The notes beneath the pieces were generated by a model, which saw only the letters and a program-made list of their open reading frames with translations, searched no databases and was not told where the DNA came from. 64,000 nucleotides of DNA from Spongiimicrobium salis (GTDB lineage Bacteria > Bacteroidota > Bacteroidia > Flavobacteriales > Flavobacteriaceae): contig NZ_JBHEQA010000002.1 of the NCBI RefSeq assembly GCF_043678055.1, positions 124,001 through 188,000 on the forward strand, written 5' to 3'. How positions within the stretch are numbered: position 1 is the stretch's first letter; every line of letters starts with the position of its first letter. A program made the translations under genes and the position numbers. Positions 19,001 to 27,337 of the stretch are shown here, one piece after another.

Positions 19001-19941
19001 TGGATCATTATGCCAGTTTTATGAATATTCCTATGGCTGCAGTGGAAGCTGGTCCTAATTCGGGAGAAGCTGCTGGCAATTGGTTGTCTTCTTGGGAAGA
19101 AGGGGTATGGGGGGCAAATCATCATACCTATTATCCTTATTCATTTCCTATACACCATGGTCTTGTGGCCAAAGTAGCCAACTCCACAAAGACGACATTT
19201 TTAGAAAATGATTATGTATTGAACGAGGCGTTCACTATCTATGACCCTAGTACCCATTTTACGAAAGAACAACAGGTTATTCTGGATGAAGTAGATCAAA
19301 TTTCCAACAAACTCTATTATCCCACGGACACCGAAGTGTACAACCATCCAAACATTAATAGGCTTCGTGATGAAAATAGATTGTCCACATTGGTCAAAAG
19401 AGAAGAATTTAGGAATCAGGACAAAACCTTGACACAACTCTTTGGTTTCGATAATTCCGCAGATACCCAGAATACGACCCTGATACATTCGATAGCCTCT
19501 GCAAAAGGAAATGATGCCTTAGAAACACGATATTATATTGATAAATATGATGAATACGGTAATATTATTCAGAAACATCATAATAATGGGATGACAACCT
19601 CTTATTTATGGACTTATTTTTCCTTGTACCCCAGTGCTGTGGTGCAAAATGCAACGCATCAGCAAATTTTAGATACAGGCGTCAATTTAAATATTGTCAA
19701 CAGCCAGGTATCCAGTATAGAAGAAAAAAATACAGAGCTGCAAAAAATACGTGATGGCTTGCCCACCTCTCTGGTAACTACCTATACGTACGATCCTTTG
19801 ATTGGGATAACGAGTGAGACCGATCCAAGAGGCTATACCATGTACTACATCTATGATGATCATAACCGACTCAAATATGTCAAAGATCAAAACGGAAAAG
19901 TCTATAGTAAGAATGAGTATGAATATAGAATTAACCATTAA
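16009..19941 (+). CDS. Secreted Rhs-type protein, first component
   Basis: 1310 aa with a signal peptide (1-20, ...IVQAQ). The N-terminus has the Bacteroidota Rhs lead-in (SASPYNGTANVNVPIYNLEW, ISLSYSSSGVQVASEASWVGLNWS), like the start of the Tc-toxin B / Rhs shell. A long beta-rich middle follows. Typical YD repeats appear only near the C-terminus (~1255-1305: TYTYDPLIGITSETDPRGY, YYIYDDHNRL, YVKDQNGKVYSKNEYEY). It lacks the Rhs core/PxxxxDPxG end and any effector tail, which sit in the next gene 14 bases downstream. Together the two probably build one secreted shell; this is inference. Confidence 0.8.
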   Translation: MKKQYILPVFLLLIFIVQAQDSQPFITGGDPFSANENIISSPETASLGQFGELSASPYNGTANVNVPIYNLEWEGMSIPISLSYSSSGVQVASEASWVGLNWSSSTTFGIHRKIYGQDDFNDRAAGIYQGAPKSGYIYNPLTLELEEGAPQPYLSLDDILNVHHSFAIRTAEGRQKVFMDTQPDVYTVNVFGASYTFIFNKKASNSDILTTQVFNNNNAVITYDLNDHTFTLIDENGFTYTFNTKEINTTFDSVQSDGGSPPGDYISAIRSIFATHNRDNAGLVTFWHLDQVTSPKGRTLNFTYQKGLNFTFPSYNISERIDDHQILNRNDEQYMGLGGGGKTHSVSTVVIENNYLTRIDGDFGRIRFNLSEREDLATGHTIDELSDDALVLVITGTGEFVRDCHGLNTTCGTSTALKPWKLESVEVEDFIGNTILNAALEYSYFDSHKLGTVAAERYLRLKLDQVTVNDQIYTFDYLDFDLLPAKDTFAVDFWGFYNGEDQNTHQVPSLGRFITTVINLQAGGVSSLAQSFFTYDGANRSSNFNYGKRGTLNRFTYPTGASLHLEYEPHDVVLEAPAPFEEVSNFLDYTNYTGPSRIEWTNMIDESLFNPTYQYLKYAKDPTYNYFEKELPTIQGDPVVIPLGINQSFVVDFTSVINIEGHLQTHCNWEGLEYWGNFPTVVLVNLDTGNEVTLFTYSDAPNEFGNTQAVNHVSASRTVLPGEYVVSRRLGVLPPGEDYNDYPGAPHVEYHSDDIQLFTFETLTDEDLAQFLERFEIGGLRVKSLTNRSRNGDFLSSKEYKYEYSDGLPGLLSSGRLMDDLIFYSKASGFHSYNPRGYADFVYTGSNMLGGNNSAQGSHIGYSNVQEFQVNALGEPLGMIETEFHNQKNEYFTDTFDLPYAYNSLIGDGDPYINVLGINLQWFCSGLTFGNDCAGTTRFTSTYGYSEIKNTVLLGLPLRLNYSYINGSVLEQRVFNSASDLVEKTENTYISLNGNVSLDHYASFMNIPMAAVEAGPNSGEAAGNWLSSWEEGVWGANHHTYYPYSFPIHHGLVAKVANSTKTTFLENDYVLNEAFTIYDPSTHFTKEQQVILDEVDQISNKLYYPTDTEVYNHPNINRLRDENRLSTLVKREEFRNQDKTLTQLFGFDNSADTQNTTLIHSIASAKGNDALETRYYIDKYDEYGNIIQKHHNNGMTTSYLWTYFSLYPSAVVQNATHQQILDTGVNLNIVNSQVSSIEEKNTELQKIRDGLPTSLVTTYTYDPLIGITSETDPRGYTMYYIYDDHNRLKYVKDQNGKVYSKNEYEYRINH

Positions 19942-19955
19942 AATCGGAAAAACAG

Positions 19956-22900
19956 ATGAAAAAATATATAATCGCTATCATAGTATTACTTCCGATTGTA
20001 GTTCTCGGGCAAATCGATACTACCGATGGAGGAGATACCACTACAGATACCTCCAATGCAGCACCCTCATTAAATTATATAAAAACGACCACCTATTTAG
20101 AAGCTAAAGATCAGGGACAAGAAGATAACCTAGGTCCCTTTCAAAAAATAGAAGCTATCAGTTATTTAGATGGTCTTGGAAGGCCCATACAATCCATTGC
20201 TCTAAGAGCAGGAGGGCAACTTCAAAACATTTTCAGTTATACAGAGTACGATGAATTCGGGAGGACCCCAAAACAATATCTACCGTACGCAAGTGATGTG
20301 GAAGTGATAGATCCGCTGGACTTTATGGACCAAGATGCCCTTAAGATGGCTATTGGTCAGTTTTATGCTACGCCAAAATATGAAAACACCCAAAACCCCT
20401 ATTCGGAGATGGTATATGAATCCTCTCCTTTGAACAGGGTATATGAACAGGCAGCACCTGGGAATTCTTGGGACCTGTCCCAAGGACATACGGTCAAGTT
20501 TGATTATGAGACTAACTCGGTGAACGAAGTGCGCTATTTTAAGGTCACCTTTTCGGGAGGAAATACGCAAAACCCCCGACTCCATATAGCGGGTTATTAT
20601 GCTACAGGGCAACTCTACAAGACCACCACCAAAGATGAGAACTGGACTCCTACCACCGGAAACAACCACACTACGGAAGAATTCACGAATAAACTGGGAC
20701 AAGTGGTTTTAAAACGAACCTACAATGAGGGCACTGCACACGACACCTATTATGTCTATGATAATTTCAAAAATCTTAGCTTTGTACTATCTCCGGAGGC
20801 AACCTATAAAATATTGATTACCAGTACTGCGGCACACCCATCTATATTGGATAAGCTTGGGTACCAATACAAATACGATAACAGGAACAGGCTTATCGAA
20901 AAGAAAATACCCGGAAAGGGATGGGAATATATTGTCTACAATACCTTGGACCAGCCCATTTTGACTCAAGATGCCAATCAGCGTACAAAATCCCCCAAGG
21001 AATGGCTCTTTACCAAATATGATGCCTTTGGGCGAGTGGCCTATACGGGAATAAAAAAATCGAACTTAGGGAGAGGAACCTTTCAGACGGTAGCGAACAG
21101 TGTTGGGGAAGGGGAGCTTTATGAAGAACAGGCTTCCGCACCGATAACGGTTGCGGGCACCTCACTGTATTATAGTAACACAGCTTTACCAAGTTATCTA
21201 GGTCTCGAGGACCAGATTCTTACAGTGAACTACTATGGTGCATATGTAGATCATGAGGGTCTTGAAGTACCATTGACGGTATATGAACAGAATAGGACCG
21301 ATCAAACGCAAGGATTGCCCACAGTATCCAAAGTTCGTGTCTTGGGAACTGATCATTGGATTACGACCCTTACGGGCTACGATGATAAAGGTCGCCCTAT
21401 TTTTGTAGGGAGCGAGAATTCGTATTTGGGAACTTTGAACACTGTGGAGTCCCTCCTGGATTTTACCGGAAATGTACTGGAGAGTAGAACAACGAACCAA
21501 AAAGAAGGTCAACCAGAGATAGTGACCAAGGATTATTTTAGCTACGACCATCAAAACAGACTCATTACCCATATGCAACAGATCAATAATGAGCCCGTTC
21601 AGCTTATCGCCAGTAACACCTATGATGAACTGGGTCAATTGGTATCTAAACGTGTGGGGAGAGAACTCTTTGAGTCAGGATATACCGATCTGGTCAATGT
21701 AAGCATGTCCGATGGGGGAAGGCTCATTACAAAAACCAGCGCGACCAACAATTATGATGCGGGATTGGCTACCGTGGGACAACTGGAAGGCAATGGAGGA
21801 CTTTCTTTTCGTGTAGTATCCATTGGAAAGGAAATGCGGGTAGGTTTCAACGAATTGAATGAAAATGCGGGGGTATATGATATCAATTATTTCTTTCGAT
21901 TTATGACAAATTTGGTGAATGGTAAATATAGGTATATTGTCTACAAACGTCCTCTGGCAGGAGGAGCGGCCACTAATATTTTCTCTGGTTATTACGATGC
22001 ATCCGATAATAATTTCGGAATCGAACGGGAAGGAAACCAGATACATTTTTTACAGAACGGCAATATTGTGGCATCCACTCCATTGGAAGATATGAGCTTG
22101 GACCTTATCGGGGATATCAGTTTAAGGACACCAGGTTCGCAAATAAGCGATCTTAATTTCTACACCACTAACATCAATAGAAGCCTGCAACGGGTAAATT
22201 TTCGTTACAACGTTCGTGGATGGCTGACCGATATCAATGATGTCAACGGCTTTAGTTCGAAAGAAACTAGCCTTTTCAACTTCCATATTAATTACGATGG
22301 CCCCGTTCAAGGAGATGCCGGACTCCCCGGACGTGCAAAACCCCTATATAACGGAAATATATCACAGACGATCTGGAAAACAGCAAATGAAGATATGGAA
22401 AAGCATACCTATGGCTATAAATATGACGCTTTGAACAGGCTTAAAATTGGCTATAGTAGAAAAGGGATAAGTCTTACGGGATATGACCATTATAATGTAT
22501 CTGGCATTGATTACGATAGGAATGGAAATATCGAGAATTTGATACGCCAAGGGGATTATAACGGGAATGCTCTTGCCATGGATGATCTTACCTATAACTA
22601 TAACGGCAACCAGTTGTTAGGAGTAAGTGATAATGGCCATGCAAATCTAAAAGACGAAGGTTTTTTTGATGGGAATAGTTCTGGAGACGATTATGAGTAT
22701 GATGTTAATGGAAATGTGACAAAAGACCATAATAAGGGAATCAGTGGTATTACCTATAATCATCTGAACCTCCCAGAACAAGTAACGATCTATGGGAATG
22801 GGGGAATAGGAACCATTACTTATGTATATGATGCCACGGGAAACAAAATTCAAAAGAAGGTAAGCCAGTATCAGGGACCATTGGTACCGCCCACAATAGA

Positions 22901-24110
22901 AACGACCCATTATGCTGGCAGTTATATCTATAAGGATAACAATGGAGTTGAACAATTACAGATGTTTTCCCATCCCGAAGGTTATGTAGAACCGATATAT
23001 GATATCAACGGTTTTTCCGGCTATGGCTATGCTTTTAATTATACCGACCACTTGGGAAATGTTAGACTCACCTATTCCGATAGCAATGGAAACGGTTCCA
23101 TAGATCCGGTCACGGAGATTATCTCCGAGAAAAATTATTATCCTTTTGGCCTACAGCAAAAAGGCTATAATCATGAAGTTACCTCTAACGCTAACCCAAT
23201 GGCAGAGCGCTTTGCCTATAATGGAAAAGAAAACAATCCGGAATTTGGATTAGAATGGTACGATTTTGGAGCTAGGAATTATGAAGCTTCTTTAGGGAGA
23301 TGGATGAATATTGATCCATTGGCAGATCAAATGAGAAGGCATTCTCCATATAATTATGCTTTTGACAACCCAATTTTCTTTGTGGATCCAGATGGGATGA
23401 TGCCTTGTCCTAATGGGAATTGTAATGAAAAACGAAAAAACGAAAAAACATCAGAGGTGGGTGCTTTTATAAATTATTCCACCAGTTTTGAATCACAAAA
23501 AGGTTTTTTTCTTATGGAGCCTTTAACTGTTTGGAGGGTAGGAAGCAATAAAGTTAAAAAAGGCAGAGCAGTTAAGTCTAGTACATATAATACTGATGGC
23601 ACGGAGGAAGAGGGTAAATTAAATGAGTTAATTAGTGAATTTACTGGAATTGAAGATGTAGATAAGACTTTTAACCGTGAAACAACGACTCAAGAATCTC
23701 AACTATTTGACAAGGAAGGTAACATAGTAGAAAATCCGAGGGATGCATGGACGCTCGAAATAACAGAAATGTCTGTTTTTGAAACAATTAATTTAGAAGA
23801 CGGAGTGAATTTAGATACTCAGATTAATACAACCACCAAAATCACGACACGAGTTTTCTCAAGATCAGGCAAAAATGACGGTTTTTTTACGGCTACATCT
23901 AAAACAAGTACCGTAAAAACATATAAATCTAATGCTACTTTAGGTACTATGGATACAGGGTTTGTAGAAGGGGTCATAAATTCGGTTTCTAAAAATGCGG
24001 TAATAAGACGGAATCAAACCTCTCAAGCACAGAACAATATGCAGAATCTTCAAGAATTGTGGCAAAAAGCTGCTGAAGAGACAACAAGGAGAGCAGGAGG
24101 AGGAAACTAA
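19956..24110 (+). CDS. Secreted Rhs repeat-associated core protein with variable C-terminal tail
   Basis: 1384 aa with its own signal peptide (1-19, ...VVLGQ). Residues ~35-130 match the DUF6443 N-domain (ISYLDGLGRPIQSIALRAGG). YD repeats run to ~1030 (YDALNRLKIGYSRKG, YVYDATGNKIQKKV). The Rhs core follows: NYTDHLGNVRLTY, YYPFGLQQKGYN, RFAYNGKENN, WYDFGARNYEASLGRWMNIDPLAD, and ends with NPIFFVDPDGM at ~1147. After it, ~236 residues form a tail unrelated to YD repeats, rich in T, S, N and E, with no cysteine cluster or known nuclease motif that I recognise. In Rhs systems the segment after DPxG is the exchangeable effector. No obvious immunity gene follows. Confidence 0.85.
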   Translation: MKKYIIAIIVLLPIVVLGQIDTTDGGDTTTDTSNAAPSLNYIKTTTYLEAKDQGQEDNLGPFQKIEAISYLDGLGRPIQSIALRAGGQLQNIFSYTEYDEFGRTPKQYLPYASDVEVIDPLDFMDQDALKMAIGQFYATPKYENTQNPYSEMVYESSPLNRVYEQAAPGNSWDLSQGHTVKFDYETNSVNEVRYFKVTFSGGNTQNPRLHIAGYYATGQLYKTTTKDENWTPTTGNNHTTEEFTNKLGQVVLKRTYNEGTAHDTYYVYDNFKNLSFVLSPEATYKILITSTAAHPSILDKLGYQYKYDNRNRLIEKKIPGKGWEYIVYNTLDQPILTQDANQRTKSPKEWLFTKYDAFGRVAYTGIKKSNLGRGTFQTVANSVGEGELYEEQASAPITVAGTSLYYSNTALPSYLGLEDQILTVNYYGAYVDHEGLEVPLTVYEQNRTDQTQGLPTVSKVRVLGTDHWITTLTGYDDKGRPIFVGSENSYLGTLNTVESLLDFTGNVLESRTTNQKEGQPEIVTKDYFSYDHQNRLITHMQQINNEPVQLIASNTYDELGQLVSKRVGRELFESGYTDLVNVSMSDGGRLITKTSATNNYDAGLATVGQLEGNGGLSFRVVSIGKEMRVGFNELNENAGVYDINYFFRFMTNLVNGKYRYIVYKRPLAGGAATNIFSGYYDASDNNFGIEREGNQIHFLQNGNIVASTPLEDMSLDLIGDISLRTPGSQISDLNFYTTNINRSLQRVNFRYNVRGWLTDINDVNGFSSKETSLFNFHINYDGPVQGDAGLPGRAKPLYNGNISQTIWKTANEDMEKHTYGYKYDALNRLKIGYSRKGISLTGYDHYNVSGIDYDRNGNIENLIRQGDYNGNALAMDDLTYNYNGNQLLGVSDNGHANLKDEGFFDGNSSGDDYEYDVNGNVTKDHNKGISGITYNHLNLPEQVTIYGNGGIGTITYVYDATGNKIQKKVSQYQGPLVPPTIETTHYAGSYIYKDNNGVEQLQMFSHPEGYVEPIYDINGFSGYGYAFNYTDHLGNVRLTYSDSNGNGSIDPVTEIISEKNYYPFGLQQKGYNHEVTSNANPMAERFAYNGKENNPEFGLEWYDFGARNYEASLGRWMNIDPLADQMRRHSPYNYAFDNPIFFVDPDGMMPCPNGNCNEKRKNEKTSEVGAFINYSTSFESQKGFFLMEPLTVWRVGSNKVKKGRAVKSSTYNTDGTEEEGKLNELISEFTGIEDVDKTFNRETTTQESQLFDKEGNIVENPRDAWTLEITEMSVFETINLEDGVNLDTQINTTTKITTRVFSRSGKNDGFFTATSKTSTVKTYKSNATLGTMDTGFVEGVINSVSKNAVIRRNQTSQAQNNMQNLQELWQKAAEETTRRAGGGN

Positions 24111-24249
24111 CTGAATTAATAGTAGACGTCAATGCATTCAACTGTAAGAGAATGGATATAGTTGTAAAATTATATAAAAAAGACCATGACATCTTTGTTG
24201 TGGCTTTTGATATGATATCCAATATGTTGGACAACTTTCATAGACCAAC

Positions 24250-24376
24250 TATGTGGAGCCGATATATGATGTCACTAGTTTTTCGAGCTTTGGGTATGTT
24301 TTTGATTATACCGACCACTCGGGAAATGTGGGACTTACCTACGCCGACTGCTTGACAGCGAAGTTTGGAACTTGGT
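24250..24376 (+). pseudogene. Decayed duplicate of the Rhs core
   Basis: Bases 24250-24348 repeat the stretch around 22985-23085 of the Rhs core gene at about 80% identity by hand count. In frame it reads YVEPIYDVTSFSSFGYVFDYTDHSGNVGLTYAD as consecutive segments, against YVEPIYDINGFSGYGYAFNYTDHLGNVRLTYSD in the intact gene. The frame opens after a stop at 24241 and closes at the TAA ending 24376 after an unrelated short end. There is no start codon or signal peptide. Similarity may continue weakly to ~24236 across a one-base shift. It looks like the remains of an orphan Rhs tip left by recombination. Confidence 0.8.
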
Positions 24377-24403
24377 AATAAAGCCCTAATTAGTAAAATC
24401 ACG

Positions 24404-24433
24404 AAACCGCGACAATTTTGTTGCGGTTTTTTT
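24404..24433 (+). terminator. Terminator closing the Rhs locus
   Basis: The stem AAACCGCGACAA / TTGTTGCGGTTT contains one G-T pair and is followed by seven or more T residues. Confidence 0.85.
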
Positions 24434-24522
24434 ATCATCGACTTATTTTAGGCCTTCTTGTACAAATGGAAGCAATTATTTAAACTGTAATAGCAGTATT
24501 TTTAGATTTTTTAAAATTTGAT

Positions 24523-24554
24523 TTGCAGGATATCCACTTTTCCAACTATCTTTG
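24523..24554 (+). promoter_or_regulatory. -33/-7 promoter of the 57-aa membrane protein gene
   Basis: TTG at 24523-24525 and TATCTTTG at 24547-24554 are separated by 21 bases, matching the Bacteroidota TTG / TAnnTTTG promoter. The ATG at 24575 lies 20 bases downstream, which supports it over the in-frame upstream ATT start at 24518. Confidence 0.7.
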
Positions 24555-24574
24555 CAGCATTAAAACGCAATAAC

Positions 24575-24748
24575 ATGTTCGATTTTGACCAGTATTTAGG
24601 TTTTTTAGCTTTCTTGACCATTTTGACCATCGGATTTTGGTTAATGATATTCTTACTGACTTTTGTGGTTCCTTACTGGTTATTCGGTAACATCATAGAA
24701 ATATTCAAAGAGAAAAGAGCGGCTAAAAAAGCCAAAAGAGAAGCATAA
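24575..24748 (+). CDS. 57-aa single-helix membrane protein
   Basis: 57 aa, beginning MFDFDQYLG. One long hydrophobic stretch covers residues ~8-38 (FLAFLTILTIGFWLMIFLLTFVVPYWLF), possibly two closely packed helices, followed by an amphipathic basic tail rich in K, A and E (EIFKEKRAAKKAKREA). The start is fixed by the promoter at 24523-24554. No named family recognised. It is monocistronic, closed by the terminator at 24747. Confidence 0.7.
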   Translation: MFDFDQYLGFLAFLTILTIGFWLMIFLLTFVVPYWLFGNIIEIFKEKRAAKKAKREA

Positions 24749-24775
24749 AAAAAGAAGCCATTTGGCTTCTTTTTT
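24747..24775. terminator. Bidirectional terminator between the 57-aa gene and the receptor gene
   Basis: AAAGAAGCCA / TGGCTTCTTT with a short loop has an A run before and a T run after, so it can serve both converging transcripts. Confidence 0.88.
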
Positions 24776-24799
24776 GTTTCTGTACTATTTCTTATTCTA

Positions 24800-27325
24800 C
24801 TATCCTTCAAACTCAAAATCGTCACCGCCACCACCATTATTTTGCTGTTGACCTCGCCTTCCACTTCTTCTTTGATTTTGCTGTTGGTTAAATCGGTATA
24901 AGAAAGAAAGCGTTACTTGTCGTTGTCTAAATTGAAATTCACTATCCGTAAATACATTGGCCGTTCTGGTTTCACTTCTGCGCTTTCTGCTATTAAAGAC
25001 ATCGCTTACATTTAAAGTGAGGGTCCCTTTATCCTTGACCACATCTTTACTGAATGCCAAATTGGTACTTAAGATTCCCTTATTTCTACTTTGGGCATTT
25101 CTGGAAGCTCCCCTGTAAAAGATGTTGGATTGTACGTTGATGGAATAGGGTAAGGGCAAACGGGCACTTACACGGGTAAACCAGGTAAAGTTATCCGCGT
25201 CGAAATTTTGTGTAATCTCTTCGCCCTGAAAATTGGTAAAGGTATTACTACCTCTTAACTCTTGTTGAAATAGGTTGAGATTCCAAGTCAAACGCCATTT
25301 TCTTTTGGGGGTATAGGTTGTCGTAAATTCTGCTCCATATCTACTATCTGTAGCCAAGTTTATAGGGGTACGTGCCTGTACAGGAACCACAATAGGTGTC
25401 GTAGGATCATCGGGGTTTTCTATGGTTACAAAATCCCCCGTCTCCTGGGTAATAAATTGAAATACTCCCGTAGATCGATTAAAATAGCCCGAAGTAGTAA
25501 AGGTTACTTTATCCCAGCGCTTTAAATACCCCAAATCAAAGGCATTGGTATAGGTAGGATTTAGGTCAGGATTTCCTTGAAACAAATTGGTGTTACTAGA
25601 TCGGGATGGAAACGGATTGATAAAACGAGATCGCGGTCTTCGTAAACGTCGGCTATAACTTAGGGTAAGCTGTTCGGTTTCCGTAAACTCATACCCTAAA
25701 AATAGGGAGGGAAACCAATCGGTAAAATCTTTGTCGGTCACATCATTGGTATCGACCAGGGTAATGCCAATATCAGAATTTTCTACTCGGAGCCCTCCAA
25801 GAATATTGAATTTACCCCATTTGGTGCCCAATTGTACATAGGCGGCATTGACGTATTCCCTATAATTCAATTCGTTACTGAAGTTGGGATCACTGATAAA
25901 GTTTCCATTGGATTCTAAAATACCGAAGTCAAAATCGGTCGTAAAATCATTAAAGGTCCCTCTATAGCCCAATTCCAATTGGGAGCTATTGTCTTTCCCA
26001 AAGGGCAATACGTAATCGGCTTGTACCAATTGATTCACCTGACGTTCATCATTTAAAGTCTGTTCCGTAGGAAGATTGCTATTATCATTTAATATGATTT
26101 CATTGATCAATGAATTCTCCTCTTCATCTCCACTGGAGAATTGATAATCAAAAGTCAAAATATGCCCCTCATCATTGAATCGTTTTTCAAAATTCAAGGA
26201 ATACTGTATCCGTTCATTATTATCGTCTTCAACGGTAAAACGATTCCGTTGAATGGTAGGTACATTGTTTGCATCAAAATTGGAGAAATCGATATCGGTT
26301 TCGTTTTCGCCCGAAGACTTTCGGTATACAAAAGAATTGGTAATGCTGCTCGTTTCATCCAAGAAAAGCTCAAAACCAATATTGGTATTAAAGTTTTTGT
26401 TTTGTCGTTGAAAATCGCGGACTTCGTCTTGAAAACTAGCCGTATTCCCATTTTCGTCAAAGTTTTCCTGCTCAAATAAAGCATTTCCAGGAGCATCTCT
26501 ATAACGGAAAGAGGTATTCGTAAAAATATTGAAATTCTTTCGTCTGAGGTTTAAACTCAGGGCTCCTCCGAAATTATCAGGGTTCCCGGCAAAGACATTA
26601 ACGGAACCGTTCAATCCGGCCGTTTTGCTCTGTTTTAAAATAATATTTAGAATCCCTGCGGTTCCTTCCGCATCATAACGTGCCGAAGGATTGGTAATGA
26701 CTTCTACTTTTTCAATAGCATCTGCCGGAAGTTGCTGTAAGGCTTCAGGACTCAATCCAGAAAGGGCAGAGGGTTTTCCGTTGATCAGGATTCGTACACT
26801 TTCATTTCCACGTAAGCTAATGTTCCCTTCAACATCTACAGTAACCGAAGGCACATTGTCCAACACATCGGTGACAGACCCCCCTTTTACCGTTAAATCC
26901 TGTCCTACATTATACACTTTCTTATCGAGACGTAGTTCTACCGTGGTGCGTTCTCCCACGAGTTCCACACCTTCCAGTTGGGCGACATCCAATCCCAATT
27001 CAATAGTACCTAAATCCGTTGCCCCTTGAAGCATTTGATCATTAAGGGTATAGGTTTTATAGGAGATGTATTCTACTCTAATATTGTATTTTCCAGGAAA
27101 TGTTTCCACCTCAAACACTCCTTTCTCATTGGTAATTCCACCCGTTACTCGATCGGGATTTCTTATGCTTTGGAGAACTAAAGTAGCATACTCTAGGGGT
27201 TCTCCTGTATCTTTATCTAAAACTGTTCCGGTAATCTTTATAGGTTCTGGACGTTTTCCTTGGGGCCTTTGGGCAATTGTAGTAATAGTCGTTAATAAAA
27301 GGATTAACGGAAATAGTTTCTTCAT
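24800..27325 (-). CDS. Outer-membrane beta-barrel / TonB-dependent receptor family protein
   Basis: 841 aa: signal peptide (1-18, ...TIAQ), CarboxypepD_reg-like domain (~30-110; ITGTVLDKDTGEPLEYATLVL), plug (~140-240; NISLRGNESVRILINGKPS, VEVITNPSARYDAEGTAGILNIILK) and a large beta-barrel of the OMP_b-brl_3 type to ~810. This subfamily resembles siderophore- or polymer-type receptors but has no SusD partner here. After the last strand (LSFLYRF) there is an unusual ~28-residue Q/R/G-rich tail ending acidic (DDFEFEG). It starts 12 bases after the small polybasic protein gene, so the two form an operon. Confidence 0.88.
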   Translation of the reverse strand: MKKLFPLILLLTTITTIAQRPQGKRPEPIKITGTVLDKDTGEPLEYATLVLQSIRNPDRVTGGITNEKGVFEVETFPGKYNIRVEYISYKTYTLNDQMLQGATDLGTIELGLDVAQLEGVELVGERTTVELRLDKKVYNVGQDLTVKGGSVTDVLDNVPSVTVDVEGNISLRGNESVRILINGKPSALSGLSPEALQQLPADAIEKVEVITNPSARYDAEGTAGILNIILKQSKTAGLNGSVNVFAGNPDNFGGALSLNLRRKNFNIFTNTSFRYRDAPGNALFEQENFDENGNTASFQDEVRDFQRQNKNFNTNIGFELFLDETSSITNSFVYRKSSGENETDIDFSNFDANNVPTIQRNRFTVEDDNNERIQYSLNFEKRFNDEGHILTFDYQFSSGDEEENSLINEIILNDNSNLPTEQTLNDERQVNQLVQADYVLPFGKDNSSQLELGYRGTFNDFTTDFDFGILESNGNFISDPNFSNELNYREYVNAAYVQLGTKWGKFNILGGLRVENSDIGITLVDTNDVTDKDFTDWFPSLFLGYEFTETEQLTLSYSRRLRRPRSRFINPFPSRSSNTNLFQGNPDLNPTYTNAFDLGYLKRWDKVTFTTSGYFNRSTGVFQFITQETGDFVTIENPDDPTTPIVVPVQARTPINLATDSRYGAEFTTTYTPKRKWRLTWNLNLFQQELRGSNTFTNFQGEEITQNFDADNFTWFTRVSARLPLPYSINVQSNIFYRGASRNAQSRNKGILSTNLAFSKDVVKDKGTLTLNVSDVFNSRKRRSETRTANVFTDSEFQFRQRQVTLSFLYRFNQQQNQRRSGRRGQQQNNGGGGDDFEFEG

Positions 27326-27337
27326 TGATTTTTTAAG

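Larger units (their letters stand above)
24111..24574. other. 464-base interval after the Rhs operon
   Basis: It holds the Rhs remnant (24250-24376), a terminator (24404-24433) and the promoter of the small membrane protein (24523-24554). The first 140 bases are A+T-rich with no gene that I can defend; a 67-codon frame starting at 24152 runs through the remnant out of phase and is an artefact of the decay. Confidence 0.6.

Noticed and set aside
16009..24110. Single Rhs gene broken by a frameshift
   Set aside because: The second ORF has its own ATG and signal peptide after a 14-base gap, and begins with a complete DUF6443-like domain.
24152..24355. 67-codon ORF after the Rhs gene as a possible immunity protein
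   Set aside because: Its second half runs out of frame through the decayed Rhs fragment, so it is a by-product of the remnant.
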